In this document: one piece after another, positions 16,969 through 25,203 of the stretch
Position numbering within the stretch: the stretch's first letter is position 1
Layout: each line of letters begins with the position of its first letter
Assembly (NCBI GenBank): GCA_964343835.1
Contig: CAYFKR010000008.1
Span: 104,220 to 168,219 of the forward strand
From: CALEMW01 sp964343835
GTDB lineage: Bacteria > Krumholzibacteriota > Krumholzibacteriia > LZORAL124-64-63
Length of the DNA stretch: 64,000 nucleotides
Direction of reading: 5' to 3'
Position numbers and translations under genes: made by a program
The notes under the pieces: generated by a model
Seen by the model: the letters and a program-made list of their open reading frames with translations, nothing else
What the model was told of the DNA's origin: nothing
Database searches by the model: none

Positions 16969-19900
16969 CTAGCGGCTCAGGGTGGTGGCCACGACCGCGG
17001 GGGCGACGACTTCGTCGCGCTGTCCCGTGATCTCGTCCACCACCAGAAGGTGGATGATGTAGGTGCCGGCCTTGACCAGCTCGAAGGTGTCGGTGCGTCC
17101 GTCCCACTCCATGTCCAGACGATTGATCTCGGCCTCGCCGAGGTCGAACCGGCTGTCGAAGAGGTTGCGGACGACCCGGCCCTCCAGATCGAAGATCCGC
17201 ACCTGGGCCTCGGAGCCGCTCGGGTAGGTGACGGTGAAGGGGAACGCCTCGCCCAGATAGGCCAGGAAGGTCTTCGCCGGCACGTTCAGGGAGAAGGGCG
17301 CCAGGATGTCCATCAGCATGGGCGCGGCCTCCCAGGAGGCCGGGAAGTACAGCACGTCCTCGCCGGTGTGCACGCTCACCCACCAGCTCACCGTGACGCC
17401 CTCGTCGAAGGCGGGCACGGAGCAGGACCAGGCGCCGGTCTCGTCGGCGGTCATGTCCACCGTGCGCTCCGAGCCGCCGTCCACCGCGTAGTGGAAGACG
17501 ATGGAGTCGGGGGTCTCCAGACCGTCCACGTCCACCAGTTCCAGGGTGAAGGTCGACGGCGTGCCCGCGGGGGGCTGCGGAGGCGAGAAGGCGAAGCCGG
17601 CCACGATCTCGCTGAACACGCCCGGGGTGCCGGTGTTGACCACCCAGGTGTTGCTCAGGTCCTCGCCGGTCTCGTCGTGGCCCAGGGTGCCGTTGCCGCC
17701 GGTGGTGGGCTCGGCGCCCTCGGTGGCGTCCAGGCGCTGGAACGTCTGGCCGATCTCGTGGGTGTCCAGGAACTGGTCCTGGGAGCCCACCGGCGTGTCG
17801 TCCTCGTAGGGCGTGCCGTTGATGGAGTAGTTGTTGCGGTACACGCGGGCGCTGGTGGACTCGCCCCACATGAACATGTCGATGTCCTTCACCAGGTCGC
17901 TGACCTGGTCCCAGTAGTACAGGACCATGATCTCGGCGCCGTTGGTGAGGGTCGCGGCGTCGCCGGTGGGACTGCCCAGGCGGCTGCCCGGGAAGACGTC
18001 CAGCAGGTCGGGCACGTCGTCGGACGAGGAGCCGTCCTCGATGAGCTCGAAGTCAGGCGCCACGGCCCAGACGCCCTCGAAGGCGTCGCTGCCGGCGATG
18101 GAGATGGTCAGGCTCTGGCCCGGCTGGATCACCGCGTCGGCGGGGAAGCGGGCGTGGAAGTCGTAGAAGTCGCCGCCGCCGATGGTGGACTGCTGGGGGT
18201 TGCCCTCGGGCAGTCGCCAGTAGGCCTGCGTGTTGTAGACGGCGTCGGTCAGGTAGTAGTTGTCCAGCTCCACGGCCTCGTTCGTCGGGTTGTAGATCTC
18301 GACGAACTCGTGGGTGGTCCCCATGACGCAGACCTCCGTCAGCAGCAGCTTCGGAGGGTTGGGTACGGGTTCGAGGGGCTCCTGGATCGTGAAGGTCTCC
18401 ACGGTGCCGGGGGCGCCGGCGGGCCAGACGGCGGTGTCGCCGCCCGAGGCCGTGGCCGTGACGTACCAGGTGACCACGGCATCGAGGGCCTGGGTCGGGA
18501 TGTCGCCCGACCACATGCCGCCGCCACCGTCGGTGCAGGTCACGTTCGCGTAGGCGCCGCCGTCGACGGCGTAGCTCAGGGTCACGCCTGTGACCGGCAC
18601 CAGGTTGACCACCGTGGCGGTGACCGTGGTGGGCTCGTCGGGGTTGGGCCGCGCAGGCGAAGTGGAGGCGGCGGTGATGGTCAGCGACTCGGAGCTGAAC
18701 TCGCCGGGGGTGCCGGCGGTGGCGACCACCCAGGTGGAGCTGACGTTCTCGCCGGTCTCGTCGTCGCCGCCGGGACCATTGCCCACCAGGTCGGGCTCGC
18801 TGCCCTCGGAGGGGTCGATGCGCTCGAAGGTGCCGCCGATCTCGTGGGCGGTCATGAACCGGTCCTGGGATGCGACCGGAGTGTCGGCCTGGTAGGTAGA
18901 CGAACCGATGGTGTAGCCGGTGCGGTCCACCGCGGCGCTCGTGCTGGAGCCCCACATGAACATGTCCACGTCGGAGACCAGTTCCGTCACGCCGTCCCAG
19001 TAGTACAGCACCAGGATCTCGGCGCTGTTGGTCAGGGTGGCGGCGGCGGAGCCGTCCGGGGCGCCCAGCAGGCTGCCCGGGAAGATCTCGCGCATGTCCG
19101 CCACGTCGTCGGCGGAACCGCCGTCCTCGAGGAGCTCGAAGTCGGGGTCCATGCCCCAGACGGAGCTGAAGGCGTCGCTGCCGGCGATGGAGATGGTCAG
19201 GGTCTCCCCCGGGCCGATCTCGGCGTCGGCCGGGAAGCGGGCGTGGAAGTCGTTGAAGTCGCCGCCGCCGACGGTGTTCTGGGCCGGGCTGCCCTCGGGC
19301 AGGCGCCAGTAGCCCTGGTCGTTGTAGACGGCGTCGGTGAGGTAGTAGTCGTCCAGGGACACGGCCTCGTCGGTCGGGTTGTGGATCTCGACGAACTCGT
19401 GGTCGGTGCCCTGCACGCAGACCTCGGTCAGCAGCAGGTGCACGGGACCGTCGCCCGGATCCGGGGCCTCCTGGACCGTGTAGGTGGTGGCGTAGAAGGG
19501 GGCGTTGGCCGGGGCCTGGGCGGTGCCGCCGCCGGTGCCGACGGCCTCGAACCACCAGGCCACCTGGGCGCCGAGGGCCTGGGCCGGGATCTGGGCGCTC
19601 CAGTCGTCGCCGGCGGCCGAGGCCGCAACGTCGGTCCAGGCGCCGCCGTCCACGCTGTAGTGCAGCGTGGCCGAGGCGACCGCGTCGTTGGCCAGCACCG
19701 TGGCCGTGACGTTCACCGGGAAGCCCACGTAGGCCGTGGCCGGCGAGGCCTCCAGGGCCGTCACGATGGGCGAGGGAGCCGGGCCCGTGCCGGTGGAGGC
19801 CGGGGTCTGGTCGCCCGTGTTGGTCCAGGTGGAGGTCAGGGGCTCGCTGGTCTCGTCGTCGCCGCCGGAGCCGTTGCCGCCGGTGGCGGTCTCGCCCGTC

Positions 19901-20685
19901 TCCTCGGCGTCGGTACGGACCAGGGCGTCGCCGTAGGTGTGGACGGCCAGGTCGTCCTGGGCGGCCACCGGGGTGTCCGCCTGGTAGGCGGTGGCCGTCT
20001 CGTCGGCGTCAGGGCCGTCCACGCTCACGCCGGTCTTGTCGACGCGGTAGACGTTGGAGGTGCCCCACAGCACGTAGTCCAGGTCGGTGACCAGGTCCGA
20101 GGCGCCGTCCCAGGTGTACAGCACCAGGCTCTCGCCGCTGTCGCCGAGCCAGCCTTCGCTGGGCAGGTCGTTGGTGCCGGTGCTGCCGAGGCCGAAGGCG
20201 ATGGCGCCGGGGAAGGCCTCGCGCATGTCCGGCACGGCGTCGGGGGCGCTGCCGTCCTCGAAGAGCTCGAAGTCGGGGGCCTCGCCGGGGTAGGACAGGG
20301 CGAAGAGGTCGGAACCCCGCAGGGAGATCACGAAGGTCTCTCCTGCTCCCAGGGTGGTGCCGTCGGGGAAGCGGGCGTTGAAGTCGCCGCCGGTACCGCC
20401 GCCGCCCGCCTGGCCGCCCTCGACGAGCTGCCAGTAGCCGGAGCCGGTGTAGAGGGCGTCGGTCAGGTAGACGTCGGAAAGGTCCACGGCCGCCGCGGTG
20501 GGGTTGTGGATCTTCACGTACTCGCTGCCGAAGGACGGAATGCCCGGCCGCTCCCGCATCACCACTTCGGCGATCTGCAGGTGGTCGGCCGCGGCCGAGG
20601 CGATCGTCGGGACGAACGCCAGGACGGCGGCGAGGGCCAGCAGCGCCTTGGTGACGGCGTGCGTGCTCCTGTTCGGGTATGTCAT
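16969..20685 (-). CDS. Secreted lamin-tail-domain protein with three repeats and FlgD-like C-terminus
   Basis: A 1238-residue exported protein. Signal peptide about 1-32. Lamin-tail domains begin near residues 34, 416 and 778, each opening with an L-x-EV...EYVKIHNPT or HEFVEI(H/Y)NPT segment and containing DFxxRFPD and GSDxF. The second and third are nearly identical in layout. Ig-like sandwiches (for example LHYSVDGGAWTDV, LSYAVDGGAYANV, FHYAVDGGSERTV) separate them. The last about 90 residues (from VTYPSGSEAQVRIFDLEGR) form a FlgD-type Ig module, which in FCB-group secreted proteins is often the terminal sorting/anchoring domain. No enzyme signature was seen. It is the first gene of the surface operon. 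Extracellular adhesion or matrix function is inferred. Confidence 0.88.
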   Translation of the reverse strand: MTYPNRSTHAVTKALLALAAVLAFVPTIASAAADHLQIAEVVMRERPGIPSFGSEYVKIHNPTAAAVDLSDVYLTDALYTGSGYWQLVEGGQAGGGGTGGDFNARFPDGTTLGAGETFVISLRGSDLFALSYPGEAPDFELFEDGSAPDAVPDMREAFPGAIAFGLGSTGTNDLPSEGWLGDSGESLVLYTWDGASDLVTDLDYVLWGTSNVYRVDKTGVSVDGPDADETATAYQADTPVAAQDDLAVHTYGDALVRTDAEETGETATGGNGSGGDDETSEPLTSTWTNTGDQTPASTGTGPAPSPIVTALEASPATAYVGFPVNVTATVLANDAVASATLHYSVDGGAWTDVAASAAGDDWSAQIPAQALGAQVAWWFEAVGTGGGTAQAPANAPFYATTYTVQEAPDPGDGPVHLLLTEVCVQGTDHEFVEIHNPTDEAVSLDDYYLTDAVYNDQGYWRLPEGSPAQNTVGGGDFNDFHARFPADAEIGPGETLTISIAGSDAFSSVWGMDPDFELLEDGGSADDVADMREIFPGSLLGAPDGSAAATLTNSAEILVLYYWDGVTELVSDVDMFMWGSSTSAAVDRTGYTIGSSTYQADTPVASQDRFMTAHEIGGTFERIDPSEGSEPDLVGNGPGGDDETGENVSSTWVVATAGTPGEFSSESLTITAASTSPARPNPDEPTTVTATVVNLVPVTGVTLSYAVDGGAYANVTCTDGGGGMWSGDIPTQALDAVVTWYVTATASGGDTAVWPAGAPGTVETFTIQEPLEPVPNPPKLLLTEVCVMGTTHEFVEIYNPTNEAVELDNYYLTDAVYNTQAYWRLPEGNPQQSTIGGGDFYDFHARFPADAVIQPGQSLTISIAGSDAFEGVWAVAPDFELIEDGSSSDDVPDLLDVFPGSRLGSPTGDAATLTNGAEIMVLYYWDQVSDLVKDIDMFMWGESTSARVYRNNYSINGTPYEDDTPVGSQDQFLDTHEIGQTFQRLDATEGAEPTTGGNGTLGHDETGEDLSNTWVVNTGTPGVFSEIVAGFAFSPPQPPAGTPSTFTLELVDVDGLETPDSIVFHYAVDGGSERTVDMTADETGAWSCSVPAFDEGVTVSWWVSVHTGEDVLYFPASWEAAPMLMDILAPFSLNVPAKTFLAYLGEAFPFTVTYPSGSEAQVRIFDLEGRVVRNLFDSRFDLGEAEINRLDMEWDGRTDTFELVKAGTYIIHLLVVDEITGQRDEVVAPAVVATTLSR
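17961..19440 (-). repeat. Internal duplication of the lamin-tail module
   Basis: The coding DNA at about 19050-19440 and 17961-18354 encodes two lamin-tail modules that match closely over some 130 residues (for example DAVYN-x-Q-x-YWRLPEG and DFHARFPADA in both), with long shared nucleotide stretches such as the one encoding TISIAGSDAF. The first lamin-tail module (about 20190-20590) is clearly more diverged. Confidence 0.85.
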
Positions 20686-20735
20686 CGGATCCCGCTCCCT
20701 TTCTGAAGGGGTCGTACGGACTGGGGTTCACAGGT

Positions 20736-20774
20736 GGCTCGATGTTGGCCGGCAAACATAGGCCAACCGGAGCC
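20736..20774. promoter_or_regulatory. Stem-loop in the leader between the IIA gene and the lamin-tail operon
   Basis: GGCTC and GTTGGCC pair with GGCCAAC and GAGCC around the loop GGCAAACATA. No T-run follows in either direction. It may end the IIA message, or be a leader structure of the surface operon that starts at 20685. Confidence 0.4.
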
Positions 20775-20797
20775 TCGATTCAACAGGGTCGGGGGCG

Positions 20798-21259
20798 TCA
20801 GCCCTGGGGGGCCGGATCGCCGAAGCAGGCCAGCAGTTCCTCTGCCGTCGCCGCTCCTCGCAGGCAATCCAGGAAACCGTCTTCACGGACGGCGCGCACG
20901 AGGCGTGCGAGCAGCCGCAGCATGGTCCGGGGATCCGTCTCCGGGCCGACGATCAGGAAGAGCACGTCCACCTCGGCGTCGGGGCCGTGCTCGTGGGGTA
21001 CCGGGGCTTCCAGGGTCGCCACGGCGAGTCGTGGGGTGGTCACATGACGCGATCGTACGTGCGGAATGGCCACGCCGCGGCCCACGGCGGTGTCGCCGAC
21101 GAGCTCGCGGGCCAGGATGTCGCGCAACAGCGCCTCATCGTCCGCCACCACGCCGTCGCGGGCCAGGGCTTGGACGAGACGCGCGATGGCCTTATCCTTG
21201 GCATCGCAGTCCAGACGGGGCAACATGCAGGTGCCCGCGGTGAAATCCTGAAGCATCAT
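20798..21259 (-). CDS. PTS EIIA-like (PtsN family) protein, copy 2
   Basis: A 153-residue EIIA domain protein with the phospho-acceptor H67 in GVAIPHVRS and the family's GDTAVGRG lead-in. It is clearly homologous to the product at 8174 but well diverged. As there, no PTS permease or HPr gene is near, so a nitrogen/potassium-type regulatory role is plausible; note the Trk genes at the window start. The start is the first of two ATGs at 21259, preceded by TTGGGGG. It is divergent from the sulfatase-like gene. Confidence 0.86.
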   Translation of the reverse strand: MMLQDFTAGTCMLPRLDCDAKDKAIARLVQALARDGVVADDEALLRDILARELVGDTAVGRGVAIPHVRSRHVTTPRLAVATLEAPVPHEHGPDAEVDVLFLIVGPETDPRTMLRLLARLVRAVREDGFLDCLRGAATAEELLACFGDPAPQG

Positions 21260-21315
21260 GGCCCCCAACTGTAACGACAGCCCATGACCCTGTCCAGAGT
21301 CGGAAACGAGAAACC

Positions 21316-22812
21316 TTGGCTTACCGGGATCCCTTCGCTCCACTGACACGACGACGCCGGCTGGCGGCCCTCCGGGACCGTGCGGTGCGGGGCCTGCTGC
21401 GTCCGTTTCGGGGCACCCGCGTGGGTCACAGCGGCGACGGCCCGCCGAGCCTGCTGGTGGTAGCCGTGGACACGCTGCGCGACGATCACGTCGGGGACAG
21501 GCGGACCGGCGAATCCCTGACCCCGGCCATGGATCGCCTCGCCGCCGAAGGCGTACGCTACTCATCCGTGTCCGCCCCCGCCCCCTGGACCCTCCCCTCG
21601 TTCACCAGCGCCCTGACCGGCGTGATGCCCACGGTCCACGGCGCCGGCATGACCGGCGGCATGCGCAACATGGCCCACGACGCCCCGCGCCCCCTGCCGG
21701 ATCGGGCCGTGACCCTGGCCCGCCACCTCGGCGCCCAGGGCTACGCCACCGCGGCCTTCCACTCCAATCCCTTCGTGACCTTCGGCCTGGCCGAGAGCTT
21801 CGGCGAGCACCACTACCGCAACCACGCCTGCGCCGACGTGGCCGCCGGCGCCCTGGACTGGATCCGCCGCCACGGCGACCGTCCGTTCTTCTGCTTCGTG
21901 CTGTTCAACGACCCCCACGAGCCCACCCTGCCGACCCCGCGTCACTTCGGCCCCCTGCTCGAGGCCGCCGGGCAGGGCCCCGGCACATGGTCGCCGGAAG
22001 ACCTGCGCTCCCTGGCCCGCTGGGGCGGCACCGACGCCGCGCCCCACCTGGGCCGCGAGCCCCTCCCCCTGTCCGACGCCGCCCGCCGGACCCTGGACGC
22101 CAAGCTGGCCCTCTACGGCGGCGCGGTCGCGTCGGTGGACGCGGCCCTGGACGGCATGCTGCGCCAGCTCGAGCGCTGGGGCCTGGACGGCACCACCCTG
22201 GTGACGGTGCTGTCCGACCACGGCGAAGAATTCCTGGAGCACACCGAGGCCGCCCACGCCTGGAACCACGACCCCCGCGACCTGCGGGCCATCGGCCACG
22301 GCCACACCCTGTTCGAGGAACTGCTCCACGTGCCGTGGATCGCCCGGGGACCGGGGTTGCCGAACGGAGCCCTGCGCAGCGGCGACGTCTCCCTGTGCGA
22401 CGTGGGCCCGACGCTGAGCCGCTGGCTGGGCGCCCCCGACCTGCCGCTGCCCGCGGTGGACATGCCCGAGCTCCTGGGTGGCCCCCTGCCGGCGGACGGC
22501 GACGACGACGCCCCGCGGATCCTCCTGGCGGAGAACATCGCCTACGGACCGGATCTGGTGTCGGTGAGGAAGGGGACCTGGAAGCTGACGGCCCACCGCG
22601 ACGGACGCGTGCTGGCCCTGCATGATCTGGGAGATGATCCCGGCGAGATGCGGGACCGGGCCGACGACCATCCGCAGATGCTGGCGGAACTCAGCGCCGT
22701 GCTCGACCGCTGGCGCGAAGCGGCGGCCCGGGGCGACGACGGCGGCGACGGCTGGGAGTCGACGGACGAGCGGATCCTCCGCCAGCTGCGGGAGCTGGGC
22801 TACGCGGAGTAG
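21316..22812 (+). CDS. Sulfatase-fold hydrolase/transferase (alkaline phosphatase superfamily)
   Basis: A 498-residue enzyme of the sulfatase branch. Metal ligands are visible in VVAVDTLRDDH (D52) and in LSDHGEEF (S300-D301-H302). The nucleophile segment is APAPWTLPSF (87-96) followed by SALTG. The canonical C/S-x-P-x-R formylglycine signature is absent: T92 occupies the nucleophile region and no Arg follows. No signal peptide is evident; a basic N-terminus (TRRRRLAALRDRAVRGLL) precedes the domain. It could be a sulfatase-like phosphodiesterase or a head-group transferase. The start is TTG at 21316 with a weak ribosome-binding site, so a later GTG is possible. Its 3' end overlaps the O-antigen ligase-like gene by 122 bases. 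Confidence 0.85.
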   Translation: MAYRDPFAPLTRRRRLAALRDRAVRGLLRPFRGTRVGHSGDGPPSLLVVAVDTLRDDHVGDRRTGESLTPAMDRLAAEGVRYSSVSAPAPWTLPSFTSALTGVMPTVHGAGMTGGMRNMAHDAPRPLPDRAVTLARHLGAQGYATAAFHSNPFVTFGLAESFGEHHYRNHACADVAAGALDWIRRHGDRPFFCFVLFNDPHEPTLPTPRHFGPLLEAAGQGPGTWSPEDLRSLARWGGTDAAPHLGREPLPLSDAARRTLDAKLALYGGAVASVDAALDGMLRQLERWGLDGTTLVTVLSDHGEEFLEHTEAAHAWNHDPRDLRAIGHGHTLFEELLHVPWIARGPGLPNGALRSGDVSLCDVGPTLSRWLGAPDLPLPAVDMPELLGGPLPADGDDDAPRILLAENIAYGPDLVSVRKGTWKLTAHRDGRVLALHDLGDDPGEMRDRADDHPQMLAELSAVLDRWREAAARGDDGGDGWESTDERILRQLRELGYAE

Positions 22813-24007
22813 CCCCGGCGGCCGAGCCGAGGGCCAGGCCGAGGACCAGGAAGAAGACCAGGCTCATCTCGGCGTCGCCGAAGGACCAGTCCACCAGCCC
22901 CACCACGTTCAGCACCACCCACACGCCCAGTCCGGCCACGAGCCAGGTGTCGGCCCAGGACGGCCAGCGTCCCCGCTCGCGCAGGCGGTCCAGGCGCAGG
23001 CGCCACAGCCGCCGGCCCGCGGCCAGCAGGAACCACGTGCCCAGCCCCAGTCCGGGCAGTCCCCAGAGCACGGCCATCATCACCTGGTTCTGGTGGAAAT
23101 GACGCAGGCGCACGTCGATGCGCCGGCCGCCGCGCCATTTGTGGTAGGTGGGCGAGTAGTCCTCGAGGCTGCGGTCCCCCACGCCCGTGATCGGATGCTC
23201 GCGGACCAGGTCGGACCCGATCCCCCACATCTCGATGCGCTGGGCGTTGGTGCGGAACTCCGGGTCGAAGATTGTGGCCGCCCGTTCCCGGACCGATGCG
23301 GGACCGGCCAGCAGCACCACGGCTCCCGCCACCGCCAGGGCCGGCAGCCAGCGGGGGCGCAACAGGGCCAGCACGGCGGTCATCCCGCCGGCGGCGCCGA
23401 TCCAGCCGCTGCGGGTCCACGTGAACAGCAGGATGGCCAGGATCACCGGCACCGCCGTCCACCCCGCCACCCGCGCCCGCCACGACGGCGCCGACAGGGC
23501 CATGGCGAAAGCCACCGTGGCCGCCACGGCCATGAGCCAGGCGCCGGTCATGGGGCTGTGCTGGAGCAGGCCGTTGCGGCCGGAGAAGTCGCCGGCGGCG
23601 ATCACGTCCACCCCCAGGGACCAAGCCGCATTGACGAAGGCCGCGGTCACGAAGGCCCCCAGCATCCAGGCCCGGGCCCGCTCGTCGCGGGCGGCGGCGT
23701 AGCCCACCCACAGCGGGGCGTACAGGAAGAAGCGCTTGGTCATGGCCAGGCTGGCCGGGATGTCGGTGCTGAAGGGGATGGTCAGCAGGGCCCAGCCCGT
23801 GAAGAGTCCCAGGGGCAGCTCCAGGCCGGTACGCGGCCATGGCCACCAACCGAGGCGCACGCCTGCCAGAAGCAGGAGCAGGGAGCAACCCAGCAGGATC
23901 TGCGAGACGGCGATGGACAGCACCGAGGCGGCGGCCAGGGCCGTCACCAGGCCCAGGAGCCAGGTGCGGGCCCGGTCGGCGCCCGGTGTTGCCGTCGTCG
24001 TCGTCAT
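22691..24007 (-). CDS. O-antigen ligase/polymerase-like polytopic membrane protein
   Basis: A 438-residue protein with about ten to twelve hydrophobic helices. A long periplasmic loop carries the Wzy/WaaL-type residues RNGLLQHSPMTGAW, RIEMWGIGSDLVREHPITGVG and HFHQNQVMMAVLWGLPGLG. These are typical of the O-antigen ligase superfamily, which attaches or polymerises undecaprenyl-linked glycans. The start is ATG at 24007, one base after the mrp stop (TGAGATG). After the last helix a 45-residue Pro/Arg/Ser-rich tail reads through the antisense of the sulfatase 3' end before the first stop at 22691. That tail may be real or reflect a frame error. Confidence 0.88.
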   Translation of the reverse strand: MTTTTATPGADRARTWLLGLVTALAAASVLSIAVSQILLGCSLLLLLAGVRLGWWPWPRTGLELPLGLFTGWALLTIPFSTDIPASLAMTKRFFLYAPLWVGYAAARDERARAWMLGAFVTAAFVNAAWSLGVDVIAAGDFSGRNGLLQHSPMTGAWLMAVAATVAFAMALSAPSWRARVAGWTAVPVILAILLFTWTRSGWIGAAGGMTAVLALLRPRWLPALAVAGAVVLLAGPASVRERAATIFDPEFRTNAQRIEMWGIGSDLVREHPITGVGDRSLEDYSPTYHKWRGGRRIDVRLRHFHQNQVMMAVLWGLPGLGLGTWFLLAAGRRLWRLRLDRLRERGRWPSWADTWLVAGLGVWVVLNVVGLVDWSFGDAEMSLVFFLVLGLALGSAAGATPRSPAPAAGGGSARPSTPSRRRRRRPGPPLRASGRARR

Positions 24008-24008
24008 C

Positions 24009-25076
24009 TCAGAGGGACACCTTCGCCGTGACCTGGTCGGCCAGGGAGAGGAAGGCGTCGCGGGCGGGGCCTTCGCCGGACTCCACCACGGGGCGGCCGG
24101 CGTCGCCGCCCTCGCGGGCCGCGGGATCCAGGGGGATCTCACCGAGCATGGGCACGCCGAACTCCTGGGCCACCCGGGCGCCGCCGCCCTCGCCGAAGAT
24201 GGCGTAGCTCTTGCCGGTGTCCGGGCAGATGAAGCGGCTCATGTTCTCGATGACGCCGACGACCGGCACCTCCACCTTGGCGAACATCTGGATGCCGCGG
24301 CGCACGTCGGCCAGGGCCAGTTCCTGGGGGGTGGTGACCATCACCACGCCGTCCACGGGCACCTGCTGCACCAGGGTGAGCTGGGCGTCGCCGGTACCGG
24401 GGGGCATGTCCACCACCAGGTAGTCCAGCTCGTCCCACTGCACGTCCTTGAGGAACTGGCGCACGGCGGCCATGACCATGGGTCCGCGCCACACCAGGGC
24501 CTGTCCCGGGGGCACGAGCATGCCCATGGAGATGCACTGCAGCCCATGGCTGACCACCGGCACGATGGCGTTCTCGCCGGCGGCCTGGGGCGTCTCGTCG
24601 GTGCCGAGCATGGTGGGCAGGGACGGGCCGTAGACGTCGGCGTCCATCAGGCCCACGCGGTGGCCCTTCTCCTTCAGCGCCAGGGCCAGGTTCACCGCCA
24701 CGGTGGACTTGCCCACGCCGCCCTTGCCGCTGGCCACCGCCACGATGCGCTTCACGCCGGGCAGGCGGGCCCGGTCGGCCCAGGGGTCGGGGTTCTGGTG
24801 ACCGTGCCCGGCGGCGGCCTTCTGGGGCTGGATCACGTCGACGTTCAGGGACGTCAGGCCGGGCAGGCCGGACAGGCGTTCGCCGATGGCCTGCACGACG
24901 CCGTCGATGGTCTCCTGCTTCTCGGTGGTGTGGCGCACGATCACCGTCACGTCGGCGTTCTCCACCACGACGTCGGCGATGAGGTCGATCTTGGTCACGC
25001 TCACCTTGGTTCCGGGCACCAGCACCTCGTCGAGGGCGGCGCGGACGGACTCGGGAGTGGGATGCATATCGGTCAC
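24009..25076 (-). CDS. mrp: Mrp/NBP35 family P-loop ATPase (Fe-S carrier)
   Basis: Iron-sulfur cluster carrier of the Mrp/ApbC family, 355 residues. An N-terminal MIP18-like (DUF59) domain spans about 1-80. The deviant Walker A GKGGVGKST is at 117-125, with DADVYGPSLP and VVDMPPGTGDAQLT after it. The family's cluster-binding CxxC near the C-terminus is not intact: the segment reads FICPDTGKSYAIFG, with Thr in place of the second Cys. The start chosen is GTG at 25076, seven bases after AGGAG; the ATG at 25067 is the alternative. It is cotranscribed with the O-antigen ligase-like gene. Confidence 0.93.
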   Translation of the reverse strand: MTDMHPTPESVRAALDEVLVPGTKVSVTKIDLIADVVVENADVTVIVRHTTEKQETIDGVVQAIGERLSGLPGLTSLNVDVIQPQKAAAGHGHQNPDPWADRARLPGVKRIVAVASGKGGVGKSTVAVNLALALKEKGHRVGLMDADVYGPSLPTMLGTDETPQAAGENAIVPVVSHGLQCISMGMLVPPGQALVWRGPMVMAAVRQFLKDVQWDELDYLVVDMPPGTGDAQLTLVQQVPVDGVVMVTTPQELALADVRRGIQMFAKVEVPVVGVIENMSRFICPDTGKSYAIFGEGGGARVAQEFGVPMLGEIPLDPAAREGGDAGRPVVESGEGPARDAFLSLADQVTAKVSL

Positions 25077-25203
25077 GGCGGATCTCCTGGATCGCGGGAA
25101 GGGTCGGTCGGAAGCGCCCGCAGGCGACGCTCCGGCAAAGCTAGCGGGAACCGGTCGGAGCCGCAACGTGGAGTTGGGCGCCGCCCCGTGCTACCTTGCC
25201 GCC

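Noticed and set aside
16846..20706. 1286-residue open frame on the plus strand across the lamin-tail gene
   Set aside because: It is the antisense shadow of the lamin-tail gene, Gly/Val/His/Arg-rich with no domains; high GC keeps such frames open.
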